57,387 nt of DNA. Origin: UBA993 sp964485855 (GTDB lineage: Bacteria; Bacillota; Dethiobacteria; DTU022). The translations under genes were made by a program, and so were the position numbers. Shown one piece after another: positions 50,312-57,387 of the stretch; positions within the stretch are counted from its first letter, which is position 1; every line of letters starts with the position of its first letter. The notes beneath the pieces were generated by a model. The model saw only the letters and a program-made list of their open reading frames with translations. It searched no databases and was not told the DNA's origin. The DNA is taken from contig CAZAKI010000010.1 in assembly GCA_964485855.1 (NCBI GenBank), positions 1 to 57,387 on the forward strand, written 5' to 3'.

Positions 50312-50956
50312 ATGGGACTGAATAAAGGCAGAGATCGGACATTTTTAAATATTAGTTTTGGGCGTATTAGACAACGCTGTAAACCTGACCACCCCGAAGC
50401 GATAGGGCGAGAATTACAATCCGGTGAAAAAACGTATGCGGTAGAATATACATCGGTCAGTGGTATACTTGAAGATATTCGATTTCGTGATGACCCACGT
50501 TATGGAAAATCGTGGAATCTTTATATCACCGACGGGGACGAAAAATTTGCGATTCAAGTTAAGGAAGATACGGCTTTCGGTAGTGCTTTATTAGAGCGGA
50601 TACCAAATCTTGTAAGAAATCAATTTTATCTTTTTGCGCCCTATGATTTTGAAACACAAAAAGGAAAGCGCAAGCGTGGACTATCTATCAAAGACAAAAG
50701 CGGAGAGAAAATTTCCAGTTATTATAAAAAATTCACAGAAAGGGAAGACGGGGGGTGGGATGTCGAAAATCTATATGGCTATCCAAGTTATGACGGAGAT
50801 CGAAAAGATAAAGATGAGTTGAAAATCTATTTTACTCGTCTTTTGAAGTTTTTGCGTGCCGAAGCCCTTAAACATATAGGTCAATTTCGGGATAACGACG
50901 AAAGTTCAAGCGATGATATACCAATCGGAGAGCCAGAAGAGGAATTGCCGTTTTGA
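50312..50956 (+). CDS. Single-stranded DNA-binding protein
   Basis: 214 residues, AAGGAGG before the ATG. OB-fold-like strands in the first 150 residues (VSGILEDIRFRDDPRYGKSW... FAIQVKEDTAFG) and an acidic tail ending EPEEELPF, like the SSB C-terminal tip that recruits partners. Located after the nuclease. Confidence 0.6.
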   Translation: MGLNKGRDRTFLNISFGRIRQRCKPDHPEAIGRELQSGEKTYAVEYTSVSGILEDIRFRDDPRYGKSWNLYITDGDEKFAIQVKEDTAFGSALLERIPNLVRNQFYLFAPYDFETQKGKRKRGLSIKDKSGEKISSYYKKFTEREDGGWDVENLYGYPSYDGDRKDKDELKIYFTRLLKFLRAEALKHIGQFRDNDESSSDDIPIGEPEEELPF

Positions 50957-51101
50957 TTCAAGGGGAAAAACCAAAGAAAAGCCTTGTGAGCATCCGTTCG
51001 TTGCTGTGACGATAGACGGAGAAGTATATTGTACTGAATGTGGCGAGCCTGTTGACCTTGATGAATTAACGGATGAATGTGAAATTTGGGAAGAAGAATA
51101 G
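50913..51101 (+). CDS. Zinc-binding protein overlapping SSB
   Basis: 62 residues if started at the ATG inside the SSB gene (44-base overlap). The convincing part is the end: CEHPFVAV... YCTECGEPVDLDEL, a zinc knuckle with an acidic tail. GTG at 51006 is a shorter option. Confidence 0.45.
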   Translation: MIYQSESQKRNCRFDSRGKTKEKPCEHPFVAVTIDGEVYCTECGEPVDLDELTDECEIWEEE

Positions 51102-51115
51102 GTGAGGGTATTTTG

Positions 51116-51274
51116 ATGGTTATTATAAAAAAATGTTTTTCCTGTGGCAAGGACGTAGACCCCGTTTCAGATTACTGTTATGGATGCGGGAATTATGTTT
51201 GTTTAGAATGTGCTAAAAAATATAGTCATTTTGCGGGCGGCGAGCACGGGAGAGGGAAAAAGAAAAAGAAATAG
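51116..51274 (+). CDS. Zinc-ribbon protein with lysine tail
   Basis: 52 residues. CFSCG, YCYGCG and VCLEC (7-35) form a zinc ribbon; the end is GRGKKKKKK-like and basic. GAGGGT precedes the ATG. Confidence 0.55.
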   Translation: MVIIKKCFSCGKDVDPVSDYCYGCGNYVCLECAKKYSHFAGGEHGRGKKKKK

Positions 51275-51300
51275 ATCACACCGTATGAGGATATATTTTA

Positions 51301-51579
51301 ATGGACTACAAACCCCGCTCTGAACTTGAAATAATGTCAAGCGATGCCATAGATCGTTACAAAACAGAGCTTGAACAAAATCTAAAACAGATGATTGTCG
51401 AGCACGGAATTGTTGAACGACAAAAACTGGAAATCCAGAGAAAAATTATTGATTTGCAATCCCAGAAGAAAGACCTTGAGTTGAGTTTATCTAAATCGAG
51501 CGAAAATAAAAGAGTTTTACAAATAGAAATTGCACTTGCAAAGTCAATGTTTTGGGCGGTGAAAAATGAAGGCGGATAA
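51301..51579 (+). CDS. Coiled-coil protein
   Basis: 92 residues, heptad pattern from about 15 to 85. Possible helicase-loader or structural role, unknown. Overlaps the next gene by 14 bases. Confidence 0.55.
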   Translation: MDYKPRSELEIMSSDAIDRYKTELEQNLKQMIVEHGIVERQKLEIQRKIIDLQSQKKDLELSLSKSSENKRVLQIEIALAKSMFWAVKNEGG

Positions 51580-51763
51580 AGGAGTTTACCGTTGCGTCTC
51601 CTGTGGCTTGGGATTTACGGAAGCTGAATACCTAAGAAGACATCTATTGACGAACTTCCAGTGTCGCGACCAATTGCTTTATATCTGTCTCAAAGAATCG
51701 TTCCCGTTAAGTATGTTGGATAATTGGTTAATGGGTGGGGAAAAACTATGTCAAAGGAATTAA
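51566..51763 (+). CDS. C2HC-type zinc-finger protein
   Basis: 65 residues. YRCVSCGLGFTEAEYLRRHL then NFQC: Cys-x2-Cys, aromatic, Leu, His and Cys at finger spacing. Likely binds DNA or RNA. Confidence 0.5.
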   Translation: MKADKGVYRCVSCGLGFTEAEYLRRHLLTNFQCRDQLLYICLKESFPLSMLDNWLMGGEKLCQRN

Positions 51764-51909
51764 TAATTAGAATTAAAGATTCCCGATTGCGACTCAGGAG
51801 TTTATATTATCAACTCCTAAGAAATAACATTGGATATGCTAAAACATTAAAAGATGAATTAGACGAATTGAAGGATATTATAAAAGAAATGGAGGGGGAG
51901 AAGCCTTGA
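51748..51909 (+). CDS. Small helical protein
   Basis: 53 residues, GGTGGGG before the ATG, overlapping neighbours on both sides. Basic then acidic helices. No family. Confidence 0.45.
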   Translation: MSKELIIRIKDSRLRLRSLYYQLLRNNIGYAKTLKDELDELKDIIKEMEGEKP

Positions 51910-52211
51910 AAACATATTACAAAATAAGATTATTCTTAAAAATTGTTTGGAGAAGATGGGAATACAAGCGACTAAAACTTATGGAGGACAATATGAAACT
52001 TGGTCAAGAGGTTGACTGGCAGGAAGTTGGGGCTGCGTTAGCGCATGCTGATGATGGCGAACAAGCCGAATGTTTAAAGGCATTCATCAAAGAATGTAAA
52101 ACTTGGGGAACCCATTATGCGATTGAACAACAGCTTGCAAGTGTAAATTTTAAACTCACGCAAGAGGAACGCGAGATATTAGCAATGCTTGGCTATACCA
52201 AAGATGTATAG
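51906..52211 (+). CDS. Unknown protein of the replication module
   Basis: 101 residues from TTG (ATG at 51993 is an option). Basic aromatic N-terminus, then EVGAALAHADDGEQAECLKAF, a pattern seen in many small phage proteins of unknown role, and a late helix. Confidence 0.5.
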   Translation: MKTYYKIRLFLKIVWRRWEYKRLKLMEDNMKLGQEVDWQEVGAALAHADDGEQAECLKAFIKECKTWGTHYAIEQQLASVNFKLTQEEREILAMLGYTKDV

Positions 52212-52362
52212 TCACTGCTACCTTATAGATGGAAAATGCCCGTTCTGTGTTGTTCATGATGGCGAATCAATTTGTTGTGAAGTATCTGGGACGGGAAAAC
52301 ACGGAAGAGCGAAAGAGAAGCGAACGAGGTTGATGACAAAATGTCCAAGAGAAAAGAAATAA
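52204..52362 (+). CDS. Small Cys-rich protein
   Basis: 52 residues overlapping both neighbours. CPFCV, CC and a late C with a basic middle (GKHGRAKEKRTRL). Possible zinc-binding adaptor. Confidence 0.45.
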   Translation: MYSHCYLIDGKCPFCVVHDGESICCEVSGTGKHGRAKEKRTRLMTKCPREKK

Positions 52363-52853
52363 CAGATTTACCATTCGGGAAAGAAAAGATTGTAAGGCTT
52401 GACTGGCGAAAGCATGAAAAACGAATGGATGAAAAATTTAGTATATTTCTAAAATTAGACCGCAACCTAATCTGTGAAAAATGTAATAAACCATATTTCA
52501 TTCAAGATAATTTAAAGATTCCTCCCTCTATCCAGTGTAGCCATTATATAGGAAGAACCAAACGAAACACACGGTGGAGTCCGACGAATTGTTTTTGTCA
52601 TTGTACCGGATGTCACCAATATCTTGGAAACAATCCACACGAATTCAGGAAATGGGTTTTAGATTACAGATTTCATGGATGTGTAAATAGGCTAATGATA
52701 ATGGAACATTTTGGAAACGAGAAATTTAGAGGAGATCGCGGTATCATTGAATTGTGGATTGAACGAAGGCTGGCCGAGGTCTTACCGACATGGCCAGTAT
52801 TGGACTACCCTGTTTTAGATGAAATATATTACAAATTAGGGATGAAAGAATAA
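52341..52853 (+). CDS. NinG/Rap-like recombination protein
   Basis: 170 residues. C45/C48 knuckle, IQCSHYIGRTKRNTRWSPTNC (65-84) and CHCTGCHQYLGNNPHEFRKW match lambda NinG, which helps Red/RecF-path recombination and has an HNH-like core. Located after SSB and nuclease. Confidence 0.7.
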   Translation: MSKRKEITDLPFGKEKIVRLDWRKHEKRMDEKFSIFLKLDRNLICEKCNKPYFIQDNLKIPPSIQCSHYIGRTKRNTRWSPTNCFCHCTGCHQYLGNNPHEFRKWVLDYRFHGCVNRLMIMEHFGNEKFRGDRGIIELWIERRLAEVLPTWPVLDYPVLDEIYYKLGMKE

Positions 52854-53114
52854 ATGAAAATATTGGTTAAATGTGATTACTGCGGAAAAATGTTTTTAAA
52901 GAAAGAGTGGCAAGTAAAAACGTGTCGATTCCATTTTTGTTGTCCTCCGCATTTTTATTTATGGCGAGTTAACAAGCGTACTAATGGTCGTCCGGCTACG
53001 AGAAAATTTGAACGAATTAATAATAAACAGGTATATTTCAGGATTACATCGAAGAGAGTCGGTCTTGCAGTTGGCCGACAGATGACGCGGTATTGCAAGG
53101 AGACGGGAAGCTAA
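52854..53114 (+). CDS. Zinc-binding basic protein
   Basis: 86 residues abutting NinG. CDYCGKMFLKKEWQVKTC then C..CC, two zinc pairs, and a basic half. Unknown. Confidence 0.5.
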   Translation: MKILVKCDYCGKMFLKKEWQVKTCRFHFCCPPHFYLWRVNKRTNGRPATRKFERINNKQVYFRITSKRVGLAVGRQMTRYCKETGS

Positions 53115-53117
53115 ACC

Positions 53118-53696
53118 ATGCGAGACACGGAATCATACACCCAGACCCAAGAAATCCCGACAGTCGGGATATATGGGGCAAATACGGACGATCTCTTTGG
53201 GGCTCCGCCCCCGACTTGCGAATACCGATTCTGTGGTAAACCCATTCCCTCAGACAGGCTTCAGCGTCATGGGAAATACTGCTGCGACGAACACGGTGTA
53301 CTTGAAAGAAGGTATCGGGCAGAAGATAGAAAGCAAAACGCCGTCCAAGAACGGCGGGAAGAGTTCCGTGAAGAAGCTGAGGAATTTTTGCGTCAAAATC
53401 CCGAAGTGCTAAAAGTCTTTGTCGCCTTAGCTCTTTTTTGTAAACGTAATGGGACAAAAGTCGGGGCAAAGGCTATCGTTGAAGTGATTCGCTGGTTTCG
53501 GAAATTTAATGGAAATCAGTTTAGAGAAATAGCCCTCATCTTGGAGGGGCTTGGCGAAATCCGGTCAGGTGGGCCGTATAAATTAAATGATCATTACACC
53601 AGATATTTTCGATTAATTGCCGAAGAGGAAGAGCCTGAGTTGGTTGGGTTTTTTGAGGACAGAGGAAAGAAAAAAAGCGGAGGAGAAAATGGATAA
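53118..53696 (+). CDS. Zinc-finger protein with helical domain
   Basis: 192 residues. CEYRFCGKPIPSDRLQRHGKYCCDEH (34-59) zinc site, a Glu/Arg-rich helix, then a globular region (VLKVFVALALFCKRNGTKVG...). Possibly DNA-binding. Unknown. Confidence 0.55.
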   Translation: MRDTESYTQTQEIPTVGIYGANTDDLFGAPPPTCEYRFCGKPIPSDRLQRHGKYCCDEHGVLERRYRAEDRKQNAVQERREEFREEAEEFLRQNPEVLKVFVALALFCKRNGTKVGAKAIVEVIRWFRKFNGNQFREIALILEGLGEIRSGGPYKLNDHYTRYFRLIAEEEEPELVGFFEDRGKKKSGGENG

Positions 53697-53871
53697 TTTT
53701 ACAAAATACGAAACTGGATTAAAGGATGATCTTATTAGGTTGCAAATTCCGTTACGCACAATAGAAGTTCTTATGGTTGTGTTTAAATCGATATATAAGC
53801 AGGGGGTGATAGATGGGATGGAGGAAAGCATAAAAAAATTTAGAGAACCAATCACAGAAGATAGAAGTTAA
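53689..53871 (+). CDS. Small protein of unknown function
   Basis: 60 residues, GGAGGAG before the ATG, overlapping neighbours. Helical with a hydrophobic centre. Confidence 0.5.
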   Translation: MDNFTKYETGLKDDLIRLQIPLRTIEVLMVVFKSIYKQGVIDGMEESIKKFREPITEDRS

Positions 53872-54350
53872 TGCCAAAACGTCAAACAGATACTGAAATA
53901 TTAGACCAAGCTTGGTTTCAGGATATGTCATTGTCGTCAAAGGCTATTTGGTGGTTTTTGGAAAAGCGGGTGGATGTGGCCGGAATATGGAAATTAGATA
54001 TAATCCAAATGAGACGTATTCTCAAATGTAAAATAAACATCGAACGCTTTTTAAGGGAAGTGAATAAAGACTACGACAAAATAACGGGTGAAAAAATAGA
54101 TAAAAAAAGAGTCATACTTATAAACGGTGGCGCAAAAATATGGGTCGTAAACTTTCTCGCCTTCCAATGGGGAAACAGTAATAGCGTCGTCGATTTAAGA
54201 TACGGTGCCGTGCGATCTGGCTTAAAAAAAATACACGAACACGGTCTTCTGTCAATGGCATTAAAGGAAGGGTTTCTAAGGGTTCGGAAGGGTTCGGAAG
54301 GGGTAGAAGAAGAAAAAGAAATAGAAAAAGAAATAAAAAGACTTATCTAA
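53871..54350 (+). CDS. Replisome-organizer-like protein (N-terminal domain)
   Basis: 159 residues, starting in the previous stop. DQAWFQDMSLSSKAIWWFLEKRVDVAGIW (10-40) matches the N-terminal winged-helix of phage replisome organizers. The usual long linker and C-terminal helicase-contact domain are missing; the end is a run of Glu/Lys (EEEKEIEKEIKRLI) preceded by a 12-bp repeat, so the gene may be shortened. Confidence 0.5.
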   Translation: MPKRQTDTEILDQAWFQDMSLSSKAIWWFLEKRVDVAGIWKLDIIQMRRILKCKINIERFLREVNKDYDKITGEKIDKKRVILINGGAKIWVVNFLAFQWGNSNSVVDLRYGAVRSGLKKIHEHGLLSMALKEGFLRVRKGSEGVEEEKEIEKEIKRLI

Positions 54351-54404
54351 TATCTCTTATTATATATTTTAAATTATTGTAGATATTAGATGAGCTAAAG
54401 CTCA
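54346..54404 (+). repeat. Inverted repeats at the start of the right cassette array
   Basis: TCTAATATCT (54346-54355) and AGATATTAGA (54381-54390) are exact complements across a 25-nt AT-rich loop, followed by the palindrome TGAGCT-AA-AGCTCA (54391-54404). Could end transcription or bind a regulator. The first arm includes the stop of the 53871 gene. Confidence 0.5.
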
Positions 54405-54415
54405 GGAGAAAAATA

Positions 54416-54508
54416 ATGGATAAAAAAGATGGTTGGTTGATAACCATTAAAACAACTGCGAATAAATATAACGCCGGGATCACCGGCAGGAAGGAGCGGA
54501 GCGCATGA
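54416..54508 (+). CDS. Small ORF that reads through an attC half-site
   Basis: 30 residues from ATG behind CAGGAG. Unlike other cassette genes, its frame passes through TATAAC (54467-54472) and the CCGG box as codons and ends in an ATGA overlap with the next gene. May be a cassette gene that lost its stop, or a translational coupler. Confidence 0.35.
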   Translation: MDKKDGWLITIKTTANKYNAGITGRKERSA

Positions 54509-54927
54509 CTGTCCGTGTGAATCCCGATGTTATATGTCCCGCGTGCGGTTGGCATGGTCCGCTGACACAAACCGACAATGGGGTCTGTCCACGGTGTGAA
54601 TATGAGGTAAACGGCGGCGAGCCCTACAGGCTGATGACGCTAGCCGAACTTCGCGAGTCAGAACATGGGGCCACATGGTGTGATGTAGACATGCGCGAGT
54701 TTCTGCGCGCGGTGGCTGAGGTAGAAGCAGATAACGTCAAGCGTCAGGTAGCCGTCTCGCGTCGGCAGACCAACAGCGCTCGTGAACGCGGCCCTTCATG
54801 TTGTAGCCCTCCATCCGCTTGTTCGGCATGCCCTACGTGTGGCCGCAGCAAGCCGGATTGGGCGGAGTATTGCTCTGAGGAATGTCGCTATGAGGACGAA
54901 ACGGGGCATCCTGGTTGTGAATACTGA
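54505..54927 (+). CDS. GC-rich zinc-ribbon cassette protein
   Basis: 140 residues. CPACGWHG and CPRCEY near the start, then CSACPTCG and YCSEEC near the end, giving two zinc sites. Markedly richer in G+C than neighbouring cassette genes, which suggests a different source genome. A TCGAGA-centred palindrome (54933-54957) follows the stop. Confidence 0.55.
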   Translation: MTVRVNPDVICPACGWHGPLTQTDNGVCPRCEYEVNGGEPYRLMTLAELRESEHGATWCDVDMREFLRAVAEVEADNVKRQVAVSRRQTNSARERGPSCCSPPSACSACPTCGRSKPDWAEYCSEECRYEDETGHPGCEY

Positions 54928-54956
54928 GCGTCAACTATTCGAGAATCTCGAACAGT

Positions 54957-55018
54957 TGCCGAACGGTTAGTTTCAGCGGTGCGCTTTTTGCATCCGCTGC
55001 AAACTTTTGTTATACGGC
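54957..55018 (+). repeat. attC-like site, compact
   Basis: Core GAAC, AGTTT and CAGCGG pair with the right arm, which has T54993, six bases, C55000, eight bases, GTTATAC. Inner stem is the same CAGCGG as in the site at 46-107, so they are probably related. Confidence 0.8.
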
Positions 55019-55042
55019 GAACTTAACTAACAGGAGAAAACA

Positions 55043-55324
55043 ATGGAAAACAATAATCACTTAACACTTAAATGGGGCACACTGAAATCATGGAACTTTA
55101 AAGGCAATGAAGAAGCGTGCAAATTATTAAAACGTTACGGGGAAATCGGTTCATCATTCTCAGCGATGGCGCAAAATGATACGCCAGAACAAAAGGAAAT
55201 AATTTGCAAGTTAATAGATTTGACACCAGGAGAAATATATCTTGATTGGGACGGTGAATACGTTTCAAAAGAAAAAGCAAAAGAATATGTAATGAATTAC
55301 GGCAAAGAAAAACAAGCCGTATAA
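55043..55324 (+). CDS. Cassette protein of unknown function
   Basis: 93 residues after CAGGAG. LTLKWGTLKSWNFKGNEEA at the start and a helical middle are typical of a small phage/cassette family of unknown role. Stop TAA lies in GTATAAC. Confidence 0.6.
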   Translation: MENNNHLTLKWGTLKSWNFKGNEEACKLLKRYGEIGSSFSAMAQNDTPEQKEIICKLIDLTPGEIYLDWDGEYVSKEKAKEYVMNYGKEKQAV

Positions 55325-55375
55325 CGTCAAGGGTCAGGCGCGGCTTTAGCCGTCGCCTGAATCCGCTGGTTCGGC
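55314..55375 (+). repeat. attC-like site, compact
   Basis: Core ATAAC, CAGGCG and CGGC pair with the right arm. T55353, six bases, an unpaired A55360, eight bases, GTTCGGC. The A replaces the usual C. Confidence 0.7.
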
Positions 55376-55404
55376 TCCGGTTGGACTGGTGGAGGAGAGG
55401 ACCA

Positions 55405-55911
55405 ATGAATCCAAAAGAAACACAACGCCGAGAAGAGATTGGTAAGATCGTTGCCAGCCTTGAACGGTTTGGGAAAATAGGCTGGTGGCAATTTGCGGCC
55501 TATCAACAGAAGAAATGGAGATTTGAACTTATATTATATGTTATTGATATACTTTACGAAACAGAAAACTTAAGGAGGCGTATCCAGCATTTAGTTGAAC
55601 AAAAAGAAATGGGCCAACTATACGGGGCGCTGACTTATTTTATTGATAAATATGCCGGAGAATATTCGGAGACACAGGGTCAAGAACAAAAGCAAGCCGC
55701 AAAGGAATGGGCCGACAAAATAGATATACCCATCGGCCAAAATCTTAAGTCAGACGATCAAATCCGGCTTGAAGGAGAACTTAAAAAACGCCAGCAGAGA
55801 GCGGATCAATATTTGCAGGACGGGGACATACATGGATACAAAGACCTAAAGCGACAAATAAATAAAATAGAAATCCAGTTGAAGCGAATGGAAAAGCTTC
55901 AAAAATTTTAA
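55405..55911 (+). CDS. Helical cassette protein of unknown function
   Basis: 168 residues, GGAGAGG before the ATG. Aromatic first third (GKIGWWQFAAYQQKKW) then coiled coil (LEGELKKRQQRADQYLQ... LKRMEKLQ). A right-core-like GTTATACG lies just after its stop (55930), a probable attC remnant. Confidence 0.55.
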   Translation: MNPKETQRREEIGKIVASLERFGKIGWWQFAAYQQKKWRFELILYVIDILYETENLRRRIQHLVEQKEMGQLYGALTYFIDKYAGEYSETQGQEQKQAAKEWADKIDIPIGQNLKSDDQIRLEGELKKRQQRADQYLQDGDIHGYKDLKRQINKIEIQLKRMEKLQKF

Positions 55912-55946
55912 GGAGGTACTGTTATACGTTTTCTTAGGAGGACTGA

Positions 55947-56360
55947 ATGGAAAATATACCTGAAAAAATATATTTACAAGTTGACCCTGAAAATGAACAA
56001 CCAGAAAGTTTTGATGATTTGGCGGAAATAACATGGTGCAGAGATAAAATTAATGATAACGATATTGAATATGAATTAAGCGGGGTGGAATCGGGTCAGC
56101 TTGATATATTGTTAGCTGCCCGTTGTGCCACTTGTAAGCATTGGGGAGGGGATAAAAAACAATTAATGAAAGTACTTAATGAATATGATATTGAAACTAT
56201 AAAAAAATATTTAGATGTTAAAGAAGGATGGGCAATAGATGGAAAATGTAAAGAATTAATATGTGAATTAATATTTTATGCCTATGGGGCAGGGGTTGAT
56301 GAAGTAGAGACACCTGCTGGTTTTAGCTGTAATCTTTATGAATCAGATAAGGGCAGCTAA
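55947..56360 (+). CDS. Cassette protein with KIYLQ/EITWC N-terminal module
   Basis: 137 residues after TAGGAGG. The first 45 residues (IPEKIYLQVDPEN... EITWCRDKINDNDIEYE) are a module repeated at the start of many unrelated phage proteins. The rest has C-x2-C (RCATCKHWGG) and a late Cys pair. Stop TAA lies in AGCTAAC. Confidence 0.6.
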   Translation: MENIPEKIYLQVDPENEQPESFDDLAEITWCRDKINDNDIEYELSGVESGQLDILLAARCATCKHWGGDKKQLMKVLNEYDIETIKKYLDVKEGWAIDGKCKELICELIFYAYGAGVDEVETPAGFSCNLYESDKGS

Positions 56361-56551
56361 CGTCCAGTAATAACCGGCTGAAAGGACTAAGTGATGGATA
56401 GAAATCAAGTTATTGAAATTTTGGCAGAATTGCGAGAAACGGCAGATTACTTACCTACTGACCAAAAATATTTGGATGCTCTTGAACACGCACAGAACTT
56501 ATTAGAAGAGGGCGGTGCGGAGCAAGGTCCGCGTTCTGCCGATGGTTCACC
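56353..56551 (+). repeat. Split attC-like site; right arm inside the 56394 gene
   Basis: Left arm with core AGCTAAC and box TAATAACCGG. The right arm in the gene shows T56528, C56536, eight bases, GTTCACC. Pairing between these arms is weaker than in the other split sites (AAC and CGG only), but spacing and place agree. Confidence 0.5.
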
Positions 56552-56747
56552 AGTGGATGTGCCTGGGGAAAGTGCGGGACTTCAAGACGGGGTGGTGGCT
56601 ATTGAAAAGAAATTACTTGATACAATTTACGCACAGATAAAAGGTGTTATTGATAATATGGAACTGCATCCAAAACAGTGTGGATATAAGTGCGCCCTAT
56701 ATGATACTTTTGAAAAATTGAAATTAATTTATGGGGTGGAGTCTTGA
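56394..56747 (+). CDS. Cassette protein with attC-coded linker
   Basis: 117 residues from ATG behind AAAGGAC. N-terminal helical module (1-40, VIEILAELRETADYLPT), linker 41-66 (GGAEQGPRSADGSPVDVPGE), C-terminal helical module with CGYKC. Third example with core GGTTCACC within the coding sequence. Confidence 0.65.
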   Translation: MDRNQVIEILAELRETADYLPTDQKYLDALEHAQNLLEEGGAEQGPRSADGSPVDVPGESAGLQDGVVAIEKKLLDTIYAQIKGVIDNMELHPKQCGYKCALYDTFEKLKLIYGVES

Positions 56748-56789
56748 AGTTGGTGAACGTTTAGGTTCATGTGCCAAATGGAGGACAAA

Positions 56790-56969
56790 ATGAAGAAAAG
56801 GAAAATTTGGAATCGTTGTATTTATTGCGGCAGGTTTATTGGATTGGGTGAGTTTATGAGGGGTGAGGTAGAAACTGATTTTACACCAGACACTCACTTT
56901 ACATACGAAAAAATTGAACATTATCACAAAAAATGTAAAGAAGAATGTGGGGATTTGGTCACGTGCTAA
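56790..56969 (+). CDS. Zinc-binding cassette protein
   Basis: 59 residues behind TGGAGG. CIYCGRF at the start and HYHKKCKEECG near the end give a zinc site of the PARP-like small cassette type. Stop TAA lies in GTGCTAAC. Confidence 0.55.
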   Translation: MKKRKIWNRCIYCGRFIGLGEFMRGEVETDFTPDTHFTYEKIEHYHKKCKEECGDLVTC

Positions 56970-57032
56970 CTTTGGTTATGCTTAGTGAATACCGGCCACA
57001 AGCCGGTGCTTATGAATGGCCAAAGGGCCAGA
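56964..57032 (+). promoter_or_regulatory. Two-hairpin structured leader, copy 2, with collapsed attC cores
   Basis: GCTAAC and GTTATGC lie only four bases apart. Then CCGGC/GCCGG with loop CACAA and GGCC/GGCC before GAGGAG. Compared with copy 1 (642-691), G-C has become C-G in stem one and C-G has become T-A in stem two, so pairing is kept. Confidence 0.5.
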
Positions 57033-57041
57033 GGAGCGAAG

Positions 57042-57317
57042 ATGAACGATAGATTAGACTGGCAACACAAGGGTGGGGTGCTTGACATACCAGATAGACA
57101 TTTTGTCTATAATGTAAACTTTGATGCTGATGAACCTTACATAACAATTGTTGATGCAGAAGATCCTCACACTGAAGAAAAAAAGATGTTAGTACCGAAG
57201 TCACTCGCATACTATTTAAGCACGCATGCTTGTGGATCACGGAAAATGATGGAGAATTTTATAGAGCAAGGACGGCATGAGGTGCGGGTGGGGTTTCAAA
57301 GGCTATTGGGATTATAG
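57042..57317 (+). CDS. Cassette protein of unknown function
   Basis: 91 residues behind GAGGAGCG. Beta-rich, acidic first half, basic helical second half (GSRKMMENFIEQGRHEVRVG). No family. Confidence 0.6.
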   Translation: MNDRLDWQHKGGVLDIPDRHFVYNVNFDADEPYITIVDAEDPHTEEKKMLVPKSLAYYLSTHACGSRKMMENFIEQGRHEVRVGFQRLLGL

Positions 57318-57323
57318 GCCCTT

Positions 57324-57371
57324 TGGCAACACTAACATGAATAATAACCGGCAAAAACAAGCGTTTTTGTC
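57324..57371 (+). repeat. attC left arm with shortened right arm
   Basis: Core CACTAAC, box AATAACCGG, then CAAAAAC-AAGC-GTTTTTG hairpin and T-CC, where the right arm breaks off. An AAAGGAG at the window end shows that another cassette gene starts just outside. Confidence 0.55.
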
Positions 57372-57387
57372 CAAACATAAAGGAGAT

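Noticed and set aside
1..57387. Closed circular genome
   Set aside because: Joining the ends puts a stop right before the first partial frame and wastes the terminal ribosome site. Sequence is probably missing between the ends.

Overview
The window is most of the genome of a tailed phage with a long non-contractile tail (siphovirus type), reading almost entirely on the + strand. It has a small and a large terminase, a portal, a MuF-type head protein, a prohead protease with a nested scaffold, a major capsid protein, connector genes, a tail tube, tail chaperones with a -1 frameshift, a 1338-residue tape measure and large tail-tip proteins. Shine-Dalgarno sites are strong. Several encoded proteins carry signal peptides ending in A-Q or G-Q. 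One lipoprotein has a fibronectin III domain of a style common in the FCB group and neighbouring candidate phyla, so a host of that kind is my guess and not something the sequence proves. No tyrosine or serine integrase, DNA polymerase or helicase is visible. Both window ends lie inside the accessory region, and the ends do not join into a sensible gene.

Layout. 1-9.1 kb and 54.4-57.4 kb: arrays of small cassette genes. 9.1-10.8 kb: terminase. 10.8-12.2 kb: a second small cassette block. 12.3-27 kb: head and connector genes, interrupted by a set of secreted proteins, a glycosyltransferase and a methyltransferase. 27-40.3 kb: tail. 40.4-44.8 kb: lysis candidates, small membrane proteins, a deoxyribosyltransferase-like protein and a phosphoesterase. 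44.8-54.4 kb: a regulatory region with operators, then recombination, repair and replication genes (pyrimidine-dimer glycosylase, pentapeptide-repeat protein, PD-(D/E)XK nuclease, SSB, NinG, replication-initiator-like protein) and a structured RNA region with a tRNA-like cloverleaf.

The outstanding feature is that the accessory genes sit in integron-type cassettes. Nearly every accessory gene ends at or just before TAAC or GAAC, followed by a site that folds like an integron attC. The 3' arm of these sites has the pattern T, 6 nt, C (sometimes G or A), 8 nt, then a GTT core. This is the spacing of the recombining strand of classical attC sites such as that of aadA1. The sites lie inverted relative to the genes. 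One whole 395-bp cassette occurs twice, identical from TAAC to GAAC, which shows that the unit bounded by these cores moves.

In at least five distinct cassettes the two attC arms are split by about 150 nt. The start codon and the first 40-50 codons lie in the loop, and the 3' arm is translated as part of a Gly/Ser/Pro-rich linker in the middle of the protein. In another cassette a complete zinc-ribbon gene lies in the loop. I know of no described phage system built this way. Cassette cargo includes a Mom-like DNA-modification enzyme (a Com-like regulator is in the head module), a Gp37/Gp68-type protein, a YopX-like protein and many zinc-ribbon proteins, which suggests a store of exchangeable anti-defence or host-takeover functions.
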